A DNA stretch of 64,000 bases from Aeromonas sp. RU39B. GTDB taxonomy: Bacteria > Pseudomonadota > Gammaproteobacteria > Enterobacterales > Aeromonadaceae. The notes beneath the pieces are model-generated. The model worked only from the letters and a program-made list of their open reading frames with translations. It did not search any database and was not told where the DNA came from. Below, in pieces: positions 16,594-27,860 of this stretch. Each line of letters opens with the position of its first letter. Positions within the stretch are counted from its first letter, which is position 1. The position numbers and the translations under genes are program-made. The stretch covers positions 1 to 64,000 of the forward strand of contig NZ_FTMJ01000012.1 of NCBI RefSeq assembly GCF_900156095.1, in the 5' to 3' direction.

Positions 16594-17474
16594 CATGGGG
16601 CCGAGTCGCTCATCGTCTGGCTCATGCCTGCGACTTGGGCGCAAAAATCGCGCAGCAAGGCCGTAGTGGGAGCGTGCGGCGCAATCAGGCCTACTTGCCA
16701 ATCGGCGTCTTCACACTGCAGCGCCTTTATCTGCAGATGGGCATGGCTGATGACGGTGCCCGAGGGCACCAGCGTCCAGGCAATGCCGGCGGCGGCCTGA
16801 GCTAATCCGGCCGCAAAGTTGTTAACTGGCAGCACAGTGCGGACATGCAGGGAGTGACTGGCTAAAAAGCGCATCAGATGATCGTAAAAAGAGGGCGCTT
16901 TGTCGCGTCGAAGCAGAGCCAGCGGCTGCTCGCAGAGCCACTCCAGCGTGGCATCGGCTGGATAGTGAGCTGGCAGGGCCAATACAAAGTGGGCTGCCAG
17001 CACCGGCTGGGCATACCAGTTGCGCGGCGCCGGCAGGCGGCAAAACCCCAGATCCAGCTTGCCTTCACCGAGCAAGGTGATCTGGTGGTGGGTGGAGAGA
17101 TCATAGAGCTCTACCTTCACATCCGGATGACGCTGGTGAAAGGCCGTCACTGCCGCCGGCACCAGCTGCTCGCTGGCAACGCCAAAGCCAATGCGCAGGG
17201 TACCGCGCGTGCCATCAAGTACCTCGCGTGCGGTACGTGTGAGCCTCTCACTGCGCGAGACGATCTCACACGCCTCGCCATAGAGCGCCTCACCAAGGGG
17301 GGTCAAGCGGGTTGCACCGGCGCTGCGTTCAAACAGTGGTGCACCCAACGCCTGCTCTAAGCGGCGGATCTGCTTGCTCAGGGCCGATTGGGTGACGTGT
17401 TGGCGCTGCGCCGCCTGACCAAAGTGCAGCAGCTCACCTAAAAGAACAAAGGCCTTAAGATCGCGCAGCTCCAT
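16593..17474 (-). CDS. LysR-family transcriptional regulator
   Basis: A 293-aa LysR protein. The N-terminal helix-turn-helix (FGQAAQRQHVTQSALSKQIR, then LEQALGAPLFER) is at residues ~15-55, and the substrate-binding domain runs from ~90. ATG 17474 has GGAGGAATC in front; the longer frame to 17585 lacks an RBS and precedes the HTH with unrelated sequence. It is divergent from the GH1 gene (17597), the usual layout of a LysR regulator and its target. The effector is unknown, and a link to pectin cannot be shown. Confidence 0.9.
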   Translation of the reverse strand: MELRDLKAFVLLGELLHFGQAAQRQHVTQSALSKQIRRLEQALGAPLFERSAGATRLTPLGEALYGEACEIVSRSERLTRTAREVLDGTRGTLRIGFGVASEQLVPAAVTAFHQRHPDVKVELYDLSTHHQITLLGEGKLDLGFCRLPAPRNWYAQPVLAAHFVLALPAHYPADATLEWLCEQPLALLRRDKAPSFYDHLMRFLASHSLHVRTVLPVNNFAAGLAQAAAGIAWTLVPSGTVISHAHLQIKALQCEDADWQVGLIAPHAPTTALLRDFCAQVAGMSQTMSDSAP

Positions 17475-17527
17475 GATTCCTCCTGGGAATGTAGCGTGGC
17501 AATGTTTGTCATTGGACGGAATTGTAA

Positions 17528-19036
<1,509 letters not shown>

Positions 19037-19047
19037 CCTGCAAAACA

Positions 19048-19082
19048 AAGGGCCGGAATCAACCGGCCCTTGTGCTTTTTAA
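19048..19082 (+). terminator. Terminator of the GH1 gene
   Basis: A 9-bp stem (19048-19056 with 19063-19071) and a 6-nt loop are followed by GTGCTTTTTAA. Confidence 0.8.
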
Positions 19083-19092
19083 GATAACTATC

Positions 19093-19212
19093 CTAGCGGG
19101 TCGCGCGCGAAATGGCCGAGCCGGCTTGCTGGATATCCTCACCTATTCCGCGCACCGTGTTGCACGCACTGAGCAGGCCGCAGAGCAGCAAGGCATAAAC
19201 AAGGGATCGCAT
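19093..19212 (-). CDS. Entericidin A/B-type small lipoprotein
   Basis: A 39-aa ORF on the minus strand. It begins with a hydrophobic lipoprotein signal (RSLVYALLLCGLLSAC); the lipobox LSAC puts the acylated Cys at residue 17. The mature part has the entericidin hallmark CNTVRGIGEDIQQAG followed by SAIS. Entericidins are 40-50-aa membrane peptides, in E. coli an antidote/toxin pair tied to stress lysis. Here only one is found. GGAGAG lies ~9 bp before ATG 19212. It was found by reading the stretch between the GH1 terminator and sodA. Confidence 0.85.
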   Translation of the reverse strand: MRSLVYALLLCGLLSACNTVRGIGEDIQQAGSAISRATR

Positions 19213-19336
19213 AAGGTCTCTCCACACTAAATATAAACCCAGCTTACCCGAGGCCCGCATCCCCTGCCAATGGCAGGGCGCAGCGCTTGGTCACGCCTTG
19301 ACCACTCATGGCATCACGGCATGTTCCCGCCGCCAA

Positions 19337-19951
19337 TTAAGCCCGCGCAGCGTGCCAGCGGCGGCCCACTTCGGCCCAGTCAATCACGTTAAAGAAGGCC
19401 GCGATATAGTCCGGGCGCTTGTTCTGATAGCGCAGGTAATAGGCGTGCTCCCACACATCCAGCCCGAGGATCGGTGTGTGACCGTGCATCAGCGGACTAT
19501 CCTGATTGGCCGAGCTTTCGACCACCAGACGCTTTTCCCGAGTCACCGACAGCCAGGCCCAGCCTGAGCCAAAGCGGCTTAACGCAGCCTGGGTAAAGGC
19601 TTGGCGAAATGCTTCCATACCGCCCAGATCGCTCTCGATCGCCGCAGCGAGATCCGCATCCGGCGCAGTTTGCGGGGTTGGACTCATTACCAGCCAGAAC
19701 AAGGAGTGGTTGGCATGGCCACCGCCCTGATTGCGCACCGCCACCTGCAGCGCGCTCGGCAGGCTGTCGATACGTGCAAGCAGCGCCTCAACCGGCTCAT
19801 CAGCCAGTTCGGGATGGGCCTGCAGCGCGGTGTTTAAGTTATTGATATAGGTCTGATGATGGCGGCTATGGTGAATTTCCATGGTCTGCGCATCGATATG
19901 CGGCTCCAGCGCATCATAGGCATAGGCAAGCGCGGGCAGGGTATGGGGCAT
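19337..19951 (-). CDS. sodA: Superoxide dismutase, manganese type
   Basis: A 204-aa SOD that converts superoxide to O2 and H2O2 in the cytoplasm. The metal ligands are visible: the first His in the MEIHHSRHHQTY block, the second in GGHANHSLFW, then Asp and His in DVWEHAYY. GGHANHSLFW and ANQDSPLM favour the Mn-type (SodA) over FeSOD. An unusual His (PLMHGH) follows the NQDS motif. Start ATG 19951 has AAGGAG upstream. It forms an operon with the gene at 19977-20399, behind a Fur-box-like site, which matches the known Fur repression of sodA. Confidence 0.94.
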   Translation of the reverse strand: MPHTLPALAYAYDALEPHIDAQTMEIHHSRHHQTYINNLNTALQAHPELADEPVEALLARIDSLPSALQVAVRNQGGGHANHSLFWLVMSPTPQTAPDADLAAAIESDLGGMEAFRQAFTQAALSRFGSGWAWLSVTREKRLVVESSANQDSPLMHGHTPILGLDVWEHAYYLRYQNKRPDYIAAFFNVIDWAEVGRRWHAARA

Positions 19952-19976
19952 GATGAACTCCTTGTAACACAATAGG

Positions 19977-20399
19977 TTAATGCAGGGTGGGGTGGAACGG
20001 GCAGCCCTGGCAGAGCGCCTGCTCGACGGCAGGGTTCGGCCCTTGTTCCTTTAAAAAACGCAGCAACTCAACGCGGCAGCAGGAGAGATGACTGAGCGCA
20101 GCCTCTTTTAAGCGTGACGGCTGCTGTGGGTCGCCAAGCAGGGTCAGCAAGCGCTGCTGGGCGCTGCACAAATGCTCGGCCGCGCGCTCAGGAAGGGACA
20201 AACAGAGCAGCAGATCGGCCAGGTTGTGATAGGTCACCACCAGCGCCGCCACTGCTTCATCGGGCTCGGGCCAGATCATAACCTGCTGCTCGGCAGACCA
20301 GAGCGCCTGCTGATAACAGGTGAGGGCACCGGCATGATCCCCCAGAGCAAACCGGCGATTGCCAAGTCGGGTCTGCCGCTTCCAGAAACGCGAGGCCAT
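19977..20399 (-). CDS. TPR-like protein upstream of sodA
   Basis: A 140-aa cytoplasmic protein with two helix-turn-helix units resembling tetratricopeptide repeats (GDHAGALTCYQQALWSAEQ and TYHNLADLLLCLSLPERAAEH). It ends with a short Cys motif (CQGCPFHP). I do not recognise a function. It sits 25 bp upstream of sodA in the same direction and behind the Fur-box-like site, so it is probably iron-regulated and co-expressed with sodA. Confidence 0.72.
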   Translation of the reverse strand: MASRFWKRQTRLGNRRFALGDHAGALTCYQQALWSAEQQVMIWPEPDEAVAALVVTYHNLADLLLCLSLPERAAEHLCSAQQRLLTLLGDPQQPSRLKEAALSHLSCCRVELLRFLKEQGPNPAVEQALCQGCPFHPTLH

Positions 20400-20422
20400 G
20401 TAAATCTCTCATTACTGTAATG

Positions 20423-20442
20423 TAATGAGAATCTATATCATT
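20423..20442. promoter_or_regulatory. Fur-box-like operator for the sodA operon
   Basis: TAATGAGAATCTATATCATT resembles the Fur consensus (GATAATGATAATCATTATC) in both halves. It lies 24 bp upstream of the first gene start. Confidence 0.62.
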
Positions 20443-20549
20443 TCGCTTTGAATATGAACCCTGCAAAGTGTGGGGGTTGGTCATGCGTTGGGTTTTCTGC
20501 GTGGATGCGCGGCTAAGCGGTATTTACGAGAGGGGCGGGGGATTGGAAA

Positions 20550-20576
20550 TAAAAAAGGGGCGGAAATTCCGCCCCT
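20550..20576 (-). terminator. Terminator of the repeat-protein gene
   Basis: On the minus strand an 8- to 10-bp stem (20556-20576) is followed by six T residues (20550-20555). Confidence 0.88.
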
Positions 20577-20592
20577 GCTAGGGTCGTGCTGT

Positions 20593-22287
20593 TTAACCCT
20601 TTACTGCGCAGTCAGAGCCTGGAACGCACACAATACTGTGATGTGCCAAGTGGGGGCCAACATGATAAGCCGCATCAGTGTAGTGCGTTTGAGCACTGTG
20701 ACCATGGTTGTTAGTGTGCTCGTGATGTTGATTGATGCGACCGTAGCTGATTGTCACCGTCGGTCCCACTTGACTCGTTGTTTTGGGGGGTTCCTGACCG
20801 GTGATACCAGCGGGCACCGGGTTAGGGGTTTGGTTTAACTTATCAAGTGCAGCAACGATATCAAGACGACCAACATCAGTGTAATAAGCGCGAGCTTGTG
20901 CCAGTTGCATCGGACTAAAGTCTTTGGCTTGAAGCAGTGCGTCAGCAACAGACAGATGCTTGGCCTCATCAATCAGTTCTTGAGTGGGACCAGTTTGCGA
21001 GGGCAGCTCTGGTAAGGCGTTGACGGCCAAGGCTGCCGCGATGTCGGGGCGACCCAAGTCAGTGTAATAAGAGCGAGCTTGTGCCAGTTGCATCGGACTA
21101 AAGTCTTTGGCTTGAAGCAGTGCGTCAGCAACAGACAGATGCTTGGCCTCATCAATCAGTTCTTGAGTGGGACCAGTTTGCGAGGGCAGCTCTGGTAAGG
21201 CGTTGACGGCCAAGGCTGCCGCGATGTCGGGGCGACCCAAGTCAGTGTAATAAGAGCGAGCTTGTGCCAGCTGCATCGGACTAAAGTCTTTGGCTTGAAG
21301 CAGTGCGTCAGCAACAGACAGATGCTTGGCCTCATCAATCAGTTCTTGAGTGGGACCAGTTTGCGAGGGCAGCTCTGGTAAGGCGTTGACGGCCAAGGCT
21401 GCCGCGATGTCGGGGCGACCCAAGTCAGTGTAATAAGAGCGAGCTTGTGCCAGCTGCATCGGACTAAAGTCTTTGGCTTGAAGCAGTGCGTCAGCAACAG
21501 ACAGATGCTTGGCCTCATCAATCAGTTCTTGAGTGGGACCAGTTTGCGAGGGCAGCTCTGGCAAGGCGTTGACGGCCAAGGCTGCGGCGATGTCGGGGCG
21601 ACCCAGGTCAGTGTAATAAGAGCGAGCTTGTGCCAGCTGCATCGGACTATAGCCTTTTGCTGCAGTTAACGCATCGTCTACGGATAATTTACCTACTGCG
21701 TCACGAACCTCTTGTGTTGGTGCAGTTTGTGATGGTAATTCAGGTATGGATCGAAGCGGGTCGATGATAGCCTGAGCGTTCTCAGCTACGATTTCCGCGC
21801 TTGCGTCAGAGGCGGTGACTGTTGATTTACCCGCCAGAATTGCTGCTATTTCTTCGCTATGTGCCACACGTTTAGCTTTTGCTAGAGCATTCTCTTGGTC
21901 AATTGCTGCTTGTTTACGTGCAGCTTTCGCCTGAGCAATGCTCTTGGCATCATGCAAGCCTCCATTATGATCAATATTACTAAGTGTCTGGTTGATCAGT
22001 TCAGGATCGTGTTGAGCCATTGCATTAGCAAGAGAGTCCAACTCGGAACTATGGTCTTCAAAGCTTCTGCCATTGCCTTCTCCAAACCGGTGCGCTAACT
22101 CATTTCGAGCAAGGCTGTTCGCTCGTTTTTCGCCAAGAGACTCGACAGCATGTGAATAGTTGGCATAGCCACCAAATGCTTTTTTACCGTCACGGGCTTC
22201 TTTGGAATGCACATCATGAGCAAAGGCGGATGAGGCTGTTCCTGAAAGAACAACAAGAATAGATGCAGCAACAACAGAATATTTCAT
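20593..22287 (-). CDS. Secreted His-rich protein with five 61-residue tandem repeats
   Basis: A 564-aa protein I do not recognise. Start ATG 22287 gives a clean signal peptide (KYSVVAASILVVLSG, cleaved near AFA-HDV). Residues ~25-175 are charged and helical with many Ala/Lys/Glu. Five repeats of about 61 residues follow (SPMQLAQARSYYTDLGRPDI in each). The C-terminal 80 residues are Pro/Thr-rich and then strongly His-rich (QHHEHTNNHGH and HVGPHLAHH), ending with two cysteines (CVPGSDC). It is likely periplasmic or secreted and perhaps metal-binding; function unknown. A consensus CRP site lies 101 bp upstream. Its AT content is higher than its neighbours'. Confidence 0.85.
   Translation of the reverse strand: MKYSVVAASILVVLSGTASSAFAHDVHSKEARDGKKAFGGYANYSHAVESLGEKRANSLARNELAHRFGEGNGRSFEDHSSELDSLANAMAQHDPELINQTLSNIDHNGGLHDAKSIAQAKAARKQAAIDQENALAKAKRVAHSEEIAAILAGKSTVTASDASAEIVAENAQAIIDPLRSIPELPSQTAPTQEVRDAVGKLSVDDALTAAKGYSPMQLAQARSYYTDLGRPDIAAALAVNALPELPSQTGPTQELIDEAKHLSVADALLQAKDFSPMQLAQARSYYTDLGRPDIAAALAVNALPELPSQTGPTQELIDEAKHLSVADALLQAKDFSPMQLAQARSYYTDLGRPDIAAALAVNALPELPSQTGPTQELIDEAKHLSVADALLQAKDFSPMQLAQARSYYTDLGRPDIAAALAVNALPELPSQTGPTQELIDEAKHLSVADALLQAKDFSPMQLAQARAYYTDVGRLDIVAALDKLNQTPNPVPAGITGQEPPKTTSQVGPTVTISYGRINQHHEHTNNHGHSAQTHYTDAAYHVGPHLAHHSIVCVPGSDCAVKG
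20845..21747 (-). repeat. Tandem 183-bp coding repeats, five copies
   Basis: Units of 183 bp lie at 21565-21747 (diverged), 21382-21564, 21199-21381 and 21016-21198 (nearly identical even at silent sites), and 20845-21015 (last, partly diverged end). In-frame and almost sequence-identical central copies point to recent unit duplication, so copy number may vary between strains. Confidence 0.95.
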
Positions 22288-22387
22288 ATATCGATGTCGA
22301 CCTGTAAGTGATTCGGAATCAGACCAGCTCCTCGAATTGATCACGGGTAAGGATCAAGGGTCTGCTAACCACACCGCCCTGTGGCGA

Positions 22388-22403
22388 TGTGATGGCTGTC
22401 ACA
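22388..22403. promoter_or_regulatory. Consensus CRP site upstream of the repeat-protein gene
   Basis: TGTGATGGCTGTCACA matches TGTGA-N6-TCACA without a mismatch. Its centre is ~108 bp from the start codon. Confidence 0.75.
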
Positions 22404-22893
22404 CTATCACCGGGGCTTTAGTCATCGGTGTTATAAATAGTTATTAAAAATTATTAAAAGTCAGTAATGGCGCGGCTTTGCCGGGAGTTGTCGCAGCGGT
22501 CCGTGTGGATAGGTGGCATGGCCGCCACCAGGGTCAAAGCGGTTGAAAGGTGTCATTTGGCTGTGGTAGGCCCATCAACGCTGCCTTTGGGAAGGGGTAT
22601 GGGGGGTGTTTAGCCGGCATCTGGGAGCCTTGGCGCCAGGAAATGTGGCTAATTAAAACCATCATTACGGGAGATTGAGCCGCATTTGCGGTGCAGGAAA
22701 TGTTGAGAGCGGGCGAGCCCCTAAGGATTCGGGAGATTATGGATGGCCGTTTTCGCCGTTTTAGCGCCGACATTGAGCGATAAACAGGACGGAAAGTTGC
22801 GGTATTTACGCTCGCGTGCGGGATATTTCCGCGGTATTGGTGCTGGCTGAGCGCCGTGATGGAATAAACAGCGAGCGTAGCTGCCAACAGGGC
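22404..22893. other. Non-coding stretch between the repeat gene and the YjdM-like gene
   Basis: Its first part, next to the CRP site, is AT-rich and probably promoter DNA. The rest has an unsupported 117-codon minus-strand frame (22534-22887) with no RBS, no domain and odd composition. I see no RNA gene. Confidence 0.4.
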
Positions 22894-22917
22894 AAAAAAA
22901 AGCAGCCAATCGGCTGC
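22894..22917 (-). terminator. Terminator of the YjdM-like gene
   Basis: On the minus strand a 6-bp stem (22912-22917 with 22902-22907) with a 4-nt loop is followed by eight T residues. Confidence 0.88.
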
Positions 22918-22939
22918 CTTTAATAAGGGAATAACGCGC

Positions 22940-23512
22940 TTAGGCTTTTTTCATATAGGCGGCAACCAGCACGATCTGGATACCGTTAACCTTGCCTTCA
23001 ATATGCAGCGGGTTGTTGGTCAGGCGGATGTTCTTGACCAGGGTGCCGCGCTTGGCGGTGAAACCGGCGCCTTTGACCTCGAGATCTTTAATCAGGGTCA
23101 CCGAGTCACCCTCTTGCAGGCGGGTGCCGTTGGAATCGACGGTCGGCGCGCTGTCATCGTCGCTCTCGGCGACGCCCGCTTCGGCCCAGGCGCGGGTCTC
23201 GTCATCGAGATAGAGCATGTCGAGGTTGTCCTGCGCCCAGCTTTCCCCTTGGGCGGCCAGGGCGGTCAGTTGGCGCCAGGCCAACACTTGAACGGCCGGA
23301 ACCGTGCTCCACATGCTGTCACCCAGGCAACGCCAGTGGTTGATGTTGGTCGGCTGACCCATTTCGCCATGGCAGGTGGCGCACAGCAGGGCACTGTGGT
23401 CGATATCGCTGGCGCTGGAGTGGGCAACGGCGTGTTCGGTCAGCCCCTCTTCGCTTGAGCAGAGTTCGCAGTGGCCATTAGCGCGTGCCAGCAGGGTCTT
23501 GTCGATCGTCAT
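22940..23512 (-). CDS. PhnA/YjdM-family zinc-ribbon protein
   Basis: A 190-aa protein. The N-terminus has two Cys pairs (CELCSSEEG and CATCHGEMG) that form a zinc-ribbon-like site. The C-terminal ~70 residues are the conserved YjdM domain (DSNGTRLQEGDSVTLIKDL, then KRGTLVKNIRL and ALHIEGK-like NPLHIEGKVNG). This longer form is common outside enterics. The old name PhnA comes from a phosphonate locus, but the role is unclear. ATG 23512 is chosen because the domain starts there; GGGAG lies ~11 bp before. Confidence 0.85.
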   Translation of the reverse strand: MTIDKTLLARANGHCELCSSEEGLTEHAVAHSSASDIDHSALLCATCHGEMGQPTNINHWRCLGDSMWSTVPAVQVLAWRQLTALAAQGESWAQDNLDMLYLDDETRAWAEAGVAESDDDSAPTVDSNGTRLQEGDSVTLIKDLEVKGAGFTAKRGTLVKNIRLTNNPLHIEGKVNGIQIVLVAAYMKKA

Positions 23513-23640
23513 CAGGTCGGCTCCCGGTAGGTGATAAACGCGCCGCCGGTCAGAGACAGGCGGCGTCAGGGTATTGAGTGGGCGCGGAGTGTAGCAGATT
23601 ATCCGCGCCAATGGCAGGGATATGACGAAAGGCAAGTCGG

Positions 23641-24387
23641 CTAGGCCGTTACAGTGTCTGCGCCCGGAAGTGGGCGCTGCTCAAGCACTTGTCCCTGTGG
23701 GGTGCACACCAGCACCGAGCCTTGCTCGAACCAGTCGCCGAGCACAATGCGCCGGGCTGGCTGACCGTCTATCTCAACGCGGTGGATAGCGGGCCGGTGG
23801 GTGTGACCGTGGATCAGCAAGGCGCAGTCATGCTCGCGCATCACTGCGCGCACCGCCTCGTCGGTCACGTCCATGATTGACTGGGCTTTATAGCTGTTTT
23901 CTTGCTGGCTGTTGGCGCGCATCTTGGCCGCAATGGCCTGGCGGCGGGTCAGTGGCAGGTGCAAAAACAGCCAGCGCAGCCAGCGCCAAGAGGTGATGCG
24001 GCGAAAGCGCTGATAGCCGGTATCGAGGGTGCAGAGCAGATCCCCGTGCATCAGCAGCGCCCGCTCGCCATAGAGGGTGATCACCACCGGATCGCCCAGC
24101 AGTTGCATACCGGCGCGCTGTGCATACGCTTTGCCCAGCAGAAAATCGCGGTTGCCGTGCACAAAATAGATGGGCACGCCGCTTTGAGACAAATCGTAAA
24201 AGGCGGCGGCGATCAGGGCGTGCAGGGCGCTGGGATCATCGTCGCCAATCCAGAATTCAAACAGATCGCCCAGGATATAGAGCGCATCGGCCCCACGCGC
24301 TTCAATGCGCAAAAAATCGAGCAGGCAGGCGGTCATATCGGGCCGCGTGGCGCTCAGGTGCAGATCACTGATAAATAGCGTCGTCAT
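23641..24387 (-). CDS. lpxH: UDP-2,3-diacylglucosamine diphosphatase, LpxH
   Basis: A 248-aa metallophosphoesterase of lipid A synthesis that cleaves UDP-2,3-diacylglucosamine to lipid X and UMP at the inner membrane. The metal motifs are complete: ISDLHL (residues 6-11), LGDLFEFWIGDD (~39-50), GNRDFL (~78-83), MHGD and GHTHRP. It overlaps the DUF4269 stop by 4 nt and belongs to the ppiB-DUF4269-lpxH unit; the ppiB/lpxH pairing is common in gammaproteobacteria. Confidence 0.96.
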   Translation of the reverse strand: MTTLFISDLHLSATRPDMTACLLDFLRIEARGADALYILGDLFEFWIGDDDPSALHALIAAAFYDLSQSGVPIYFVHGNRDFLLGKAYAQRAGMQLLGDPVVITLYGERALLMHGDLLCTLDTGYQRFRRITSWRWLRWLFLHLPLTRRQAIAAKMRANSQQENSYKAQSIMDVTDEAVRAVMREHDCALLIHGHTHRPAIHRVEIDGQPARRIVLGDWFEQGSVLVCTPQGQVLEQRPLPGADTVTA

Positions 24388-24968
24388 GGTGTCCAGAGGG
24401 CGAGCAGATCCGCATCGGTGCGGTGCTCAAGGGTGAGCAGGGCGGCATAAGGGTCGCCGTCAAGCGCCAGGGTGTGGGCCATCGCCGCTTCCCCTTTCAG
24501 CCCTTGGCGTCGCAATGCGGTGATTTGCTCGCTAAAACGGCAGCCAAACAGGGTGAGCAGACGCGCCATGATGGCAAGGTGGCGCCAACTGTGGCATTGC
24601 TCAAGAGGCGTTTGGGTAATAAACAGCTCAATCGGCCAGTGGGCGAGGGCGCCGCGCAGCACGGTTGCGCCGCTTGGGTGGCGGTGAGACTGGTATATAA
24701 AGAAGGGATCTAGCGCGGCTGCAAAGCTAGCCGGGTCACCGTGGCAGAGAATATCGAGATCGCTGCTGGCCACATCGAGCCCAATGGTAACGGTGCTCAC
24801 CAGAGCGCAATCGCCGCAGGCTTGCAGGCGGGACCACAGCCCGGAGTCGCTCAATGCCGCAAAGGCCGAGCGCTGGCGCGCATTACCGCCGGCCAGATAG
24901 TCGATGCGCCGCCAATTGGCATCTTTGGGATACACCGCGGCAAACGCCGCGGTGGTCAAGGCATGCAC
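24384..24968 (-). CDS. DUF4269 family protein
   Basis: A 194-aa protein with a nucleotidyltransferase-like block, TIGLDVASSDLDILCHG (residues ~62-78), whose DLD resembles the metal-binding pair of that superfamily, plus PIELFITQTP and WRHLAIMARLL. It matches my memory of DUF4269; the function is unknown. It starts with GTG 24968, 5 bp after the ppiB stop, and overlaps lpxH by 4 nt, so it is the middle gene of that operon. Confidence 0.75.
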   Translation of the reverse strand: MHALTTAAFAAVYPKDANWRRIDYLAGGNARQRSAFAALSDSGLWSRLQACGDCALVSTVTIGLDVASSDLDILCHGDPASFAAALDPFFIYQSHRHPSGATVLRGALAHWPIELFITQTPLEQCHSWRHLAIMARLLTLFGCRFSEQITALRRQGLKGEAAMAHTLALDGDPYAALLTLEHRTDADLLALWTP

Positions 24969-24973
24969 CGTGC

Positions 24974-25468
24974 TCAGGCAACGGTGACCTTGGTGATCAG
25001 CACGTCTTCGAGCGGCACGTCCTGATGGATACGGCCGTAGTTACCGGTCTTGACGCCCTTGATCTTGTTGACCACGTCCATGCCTTCGGTCACTTCACCA
25101 AACACGCAGTAGCCGTAGCCCTGGCTGGTGGCAGATTTGAAGTCGAGGAAATCGTTGTGGTTAACGTTGATAAAGAACTGGGCGGTGGCCGAGTGCGGAT
25201 CCATGGTGCGGGCCATGGCGATGGTGCCTACCTTGTTCGACAGACCGTTACCGGCTTCGTTCTTGACCGGATCGCGGGTCTCTTTTTCTTCAAAGCCGGG
25301 TTTGTAGCCGCCGCCCTGGATCATGAAACCGTCGATCACCCGGTGGAACACGGTGCCGTCATAGTGGCCGTCACGGCAGTATTGCAGGAAGTTGGCGACA
25401 GTGTCCGGCGCCTTGTCGGCGAACAGGGTCAGGGTGATGTCCCCGAAATTGGTGTGCAAAGTGACCAT
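24974..25468 (-). CDS. ppiB: Cyclophilin-type peptidyl-prolyl isomerase B
   Basis: A 164-aa cytoplasmic cyclophilin that speeds proline cis-trans isomerisation. The active-site blocks [25 protein letters not shown] and [13 protein letters not shown] are intact, and there is no signal peptide, which separates it from PpiA. It is the first gene of the ppiB-DUF4269-lpxH operon and diverges from cysS, as in E. coli. Confidence 0.96.
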   Translation of the reverse strand: MVTLHTNFGDITLTLFADKAPDTVANFLQYCRDGHYDGTVFHRVIDGFMIQGGGYKPGFEEKETRDPVKNEAGNGLSNKVGTIAMARTMDPHSATAQFFINVNHNDFLDFKSATSQGYGYCVFGEVTEGMDVVNKIKGVKTGNYGRIHQDVPLEDVLITKVTVA

Positions 25469-25680
25469 TGCGGCGTCCTTTTTTCATTTAAGTGGTGATG
25501 ACATTACGTGGCGCAATTCTAGCCCAAGAGGGAGCGCGCACAAAGCAAAGGGCAACACCGGGCCGGCTGTTTGCTCACAGGCTATGCGATTGGGGGCGCA
25601 CAGCCCCGGGCCAGTGCTCGTCTTATCCCCCCGATGGGGTTAGAATGGCGGACCATTTCACTGGAAGGACAGCGATCGCG

Positions 25681-27057
<1,377 letters not shown>

Positions 27058-27083
27058 TACCTGCGGGTAAATAACCTTAGATT

Positions 27084-27114
27084 GAGCGCAGCCCTTGGGC
27101 TGCGCTCTTTTTTT
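27084..27114 (+). terminator. Terminator of cysS
   Basis: A 10-bp stem (27084-27093 with 27098-27107) and a 4-nt loop are followed by seven T residues. Confidence 0.93.
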
Positions 27115-27175
27115 CAGGGCCCGGTGCGTTGTTCAAGGCGCGGCCCATGCAAGCGAACATAAGGAAGATGGCACC

Positions 27176-27817
27176 ATAAAGATATCCAGCTGGCCCGTGC
27201 TGGCACTGGCCCTCTCTGCGGCGGCCCTGATCGCCCCGGCCCATGCGGGCACCACCACCAGCGGCAAACTCGATCCGGCCGCCAGTGCCCGCGCCAAGGC
27301 CAAGGTGGCGCAGTTTCTCGACTGGGAGCGCCAAGTCAAACCGGGCGGCCTCTATCAGAGCGATCTTGGCGGCGCGCTGCCCACTATCGTCTCCCCCGAG
27401 CTGCTCTGCCTGCTCAATGCCGCCTCAAAGGCGCGCGAAATAGCCACTCGCGAGGCCCCCGACGAGAAGCCCCCCTTTGTCGAGGGCAACCCCTTCCTGC
27501 CCAACGCCTGGGATAATCTGCTGGGCTCGGAGATCCTCTCCTCGCGCGCCATCGCCGGCAGCCGGGATCGCAGCGAGGTCAAGGTGCGCTTCACCTTTGG
27601 CGAGCCGGGCACCCCGCTCGACGCCCCCAGCGGCACCTACCGTTTTGTCAGCACCTATCTGGTACAAGACGGGCCGCAAGGCGCCCGCATCACCGATATC
27701 GACGCTGGCGGCAGCTCCGATTTCTGCCAATCCGGTAGCCTGCGCGCCGCCCTCTATGAGACGCTCACCGCCTATCCCGCCGCAGGGGGAGAGCAGTGTA
27801 AGGGGTTGGGGAAATAG
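27176..27817 (+). CDS. Secreted hypothetical protein with an apparent ATA start
   Basis: A 213-aa product with a typical signal peptide (KISSWPVLALALSAAAL, cleaved after AHA). The mature protein is soluble-looking with two Cys late in the chain (FCQSG, EQCKG) and PGGLYQSDLGG. I do not recognise the family. No ATG, GTG or TTG sits at the beginning of the signal peptide. The codon in the right place is ATA 27176, 8 bp after AAGGAAG. The only in-frame ATG upstream (27095) lies inside the cysS terminator. Either ATA is used or a base has changed. The gene is monocistronic, with terminators on both sides. Confidence 0.65.
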   Translation: MKISSWPVLALALSAAALIAPAHAGTTTSGKLDPAASARAKAKVAQFLDWERQVKPGGLYQSDLGGALPTIVSPELLCLLNAASKAREIATREAPDEKPPFVEGNPFLPNAWDNLLGSEILSSRAIAGSRDRSEVKVRFTFGEPGTPLDAPSGTYRFVSTYLVQDGPQGARITDIDAGGSSDFCQSGSLRAALYETLTAYPAAGGEQCKGLGK

Positions 27818-27860
27818 GTTTTTTGGCTTGAGTGAAAAATTGTCTGGGGAATAGAAATAA

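Noticed and set aside
20845..21747. The regular 183-bp units as a CRISPR array
   Set aside because: Units are contiguous without spacers and code in frame for one protein.
22534..22887. A 117-codon minus-strand frame upstream of the repeat gene
   Set aside because: No RBS or domain, and the YjdM-like gene's terminator begins right at its 5' end.
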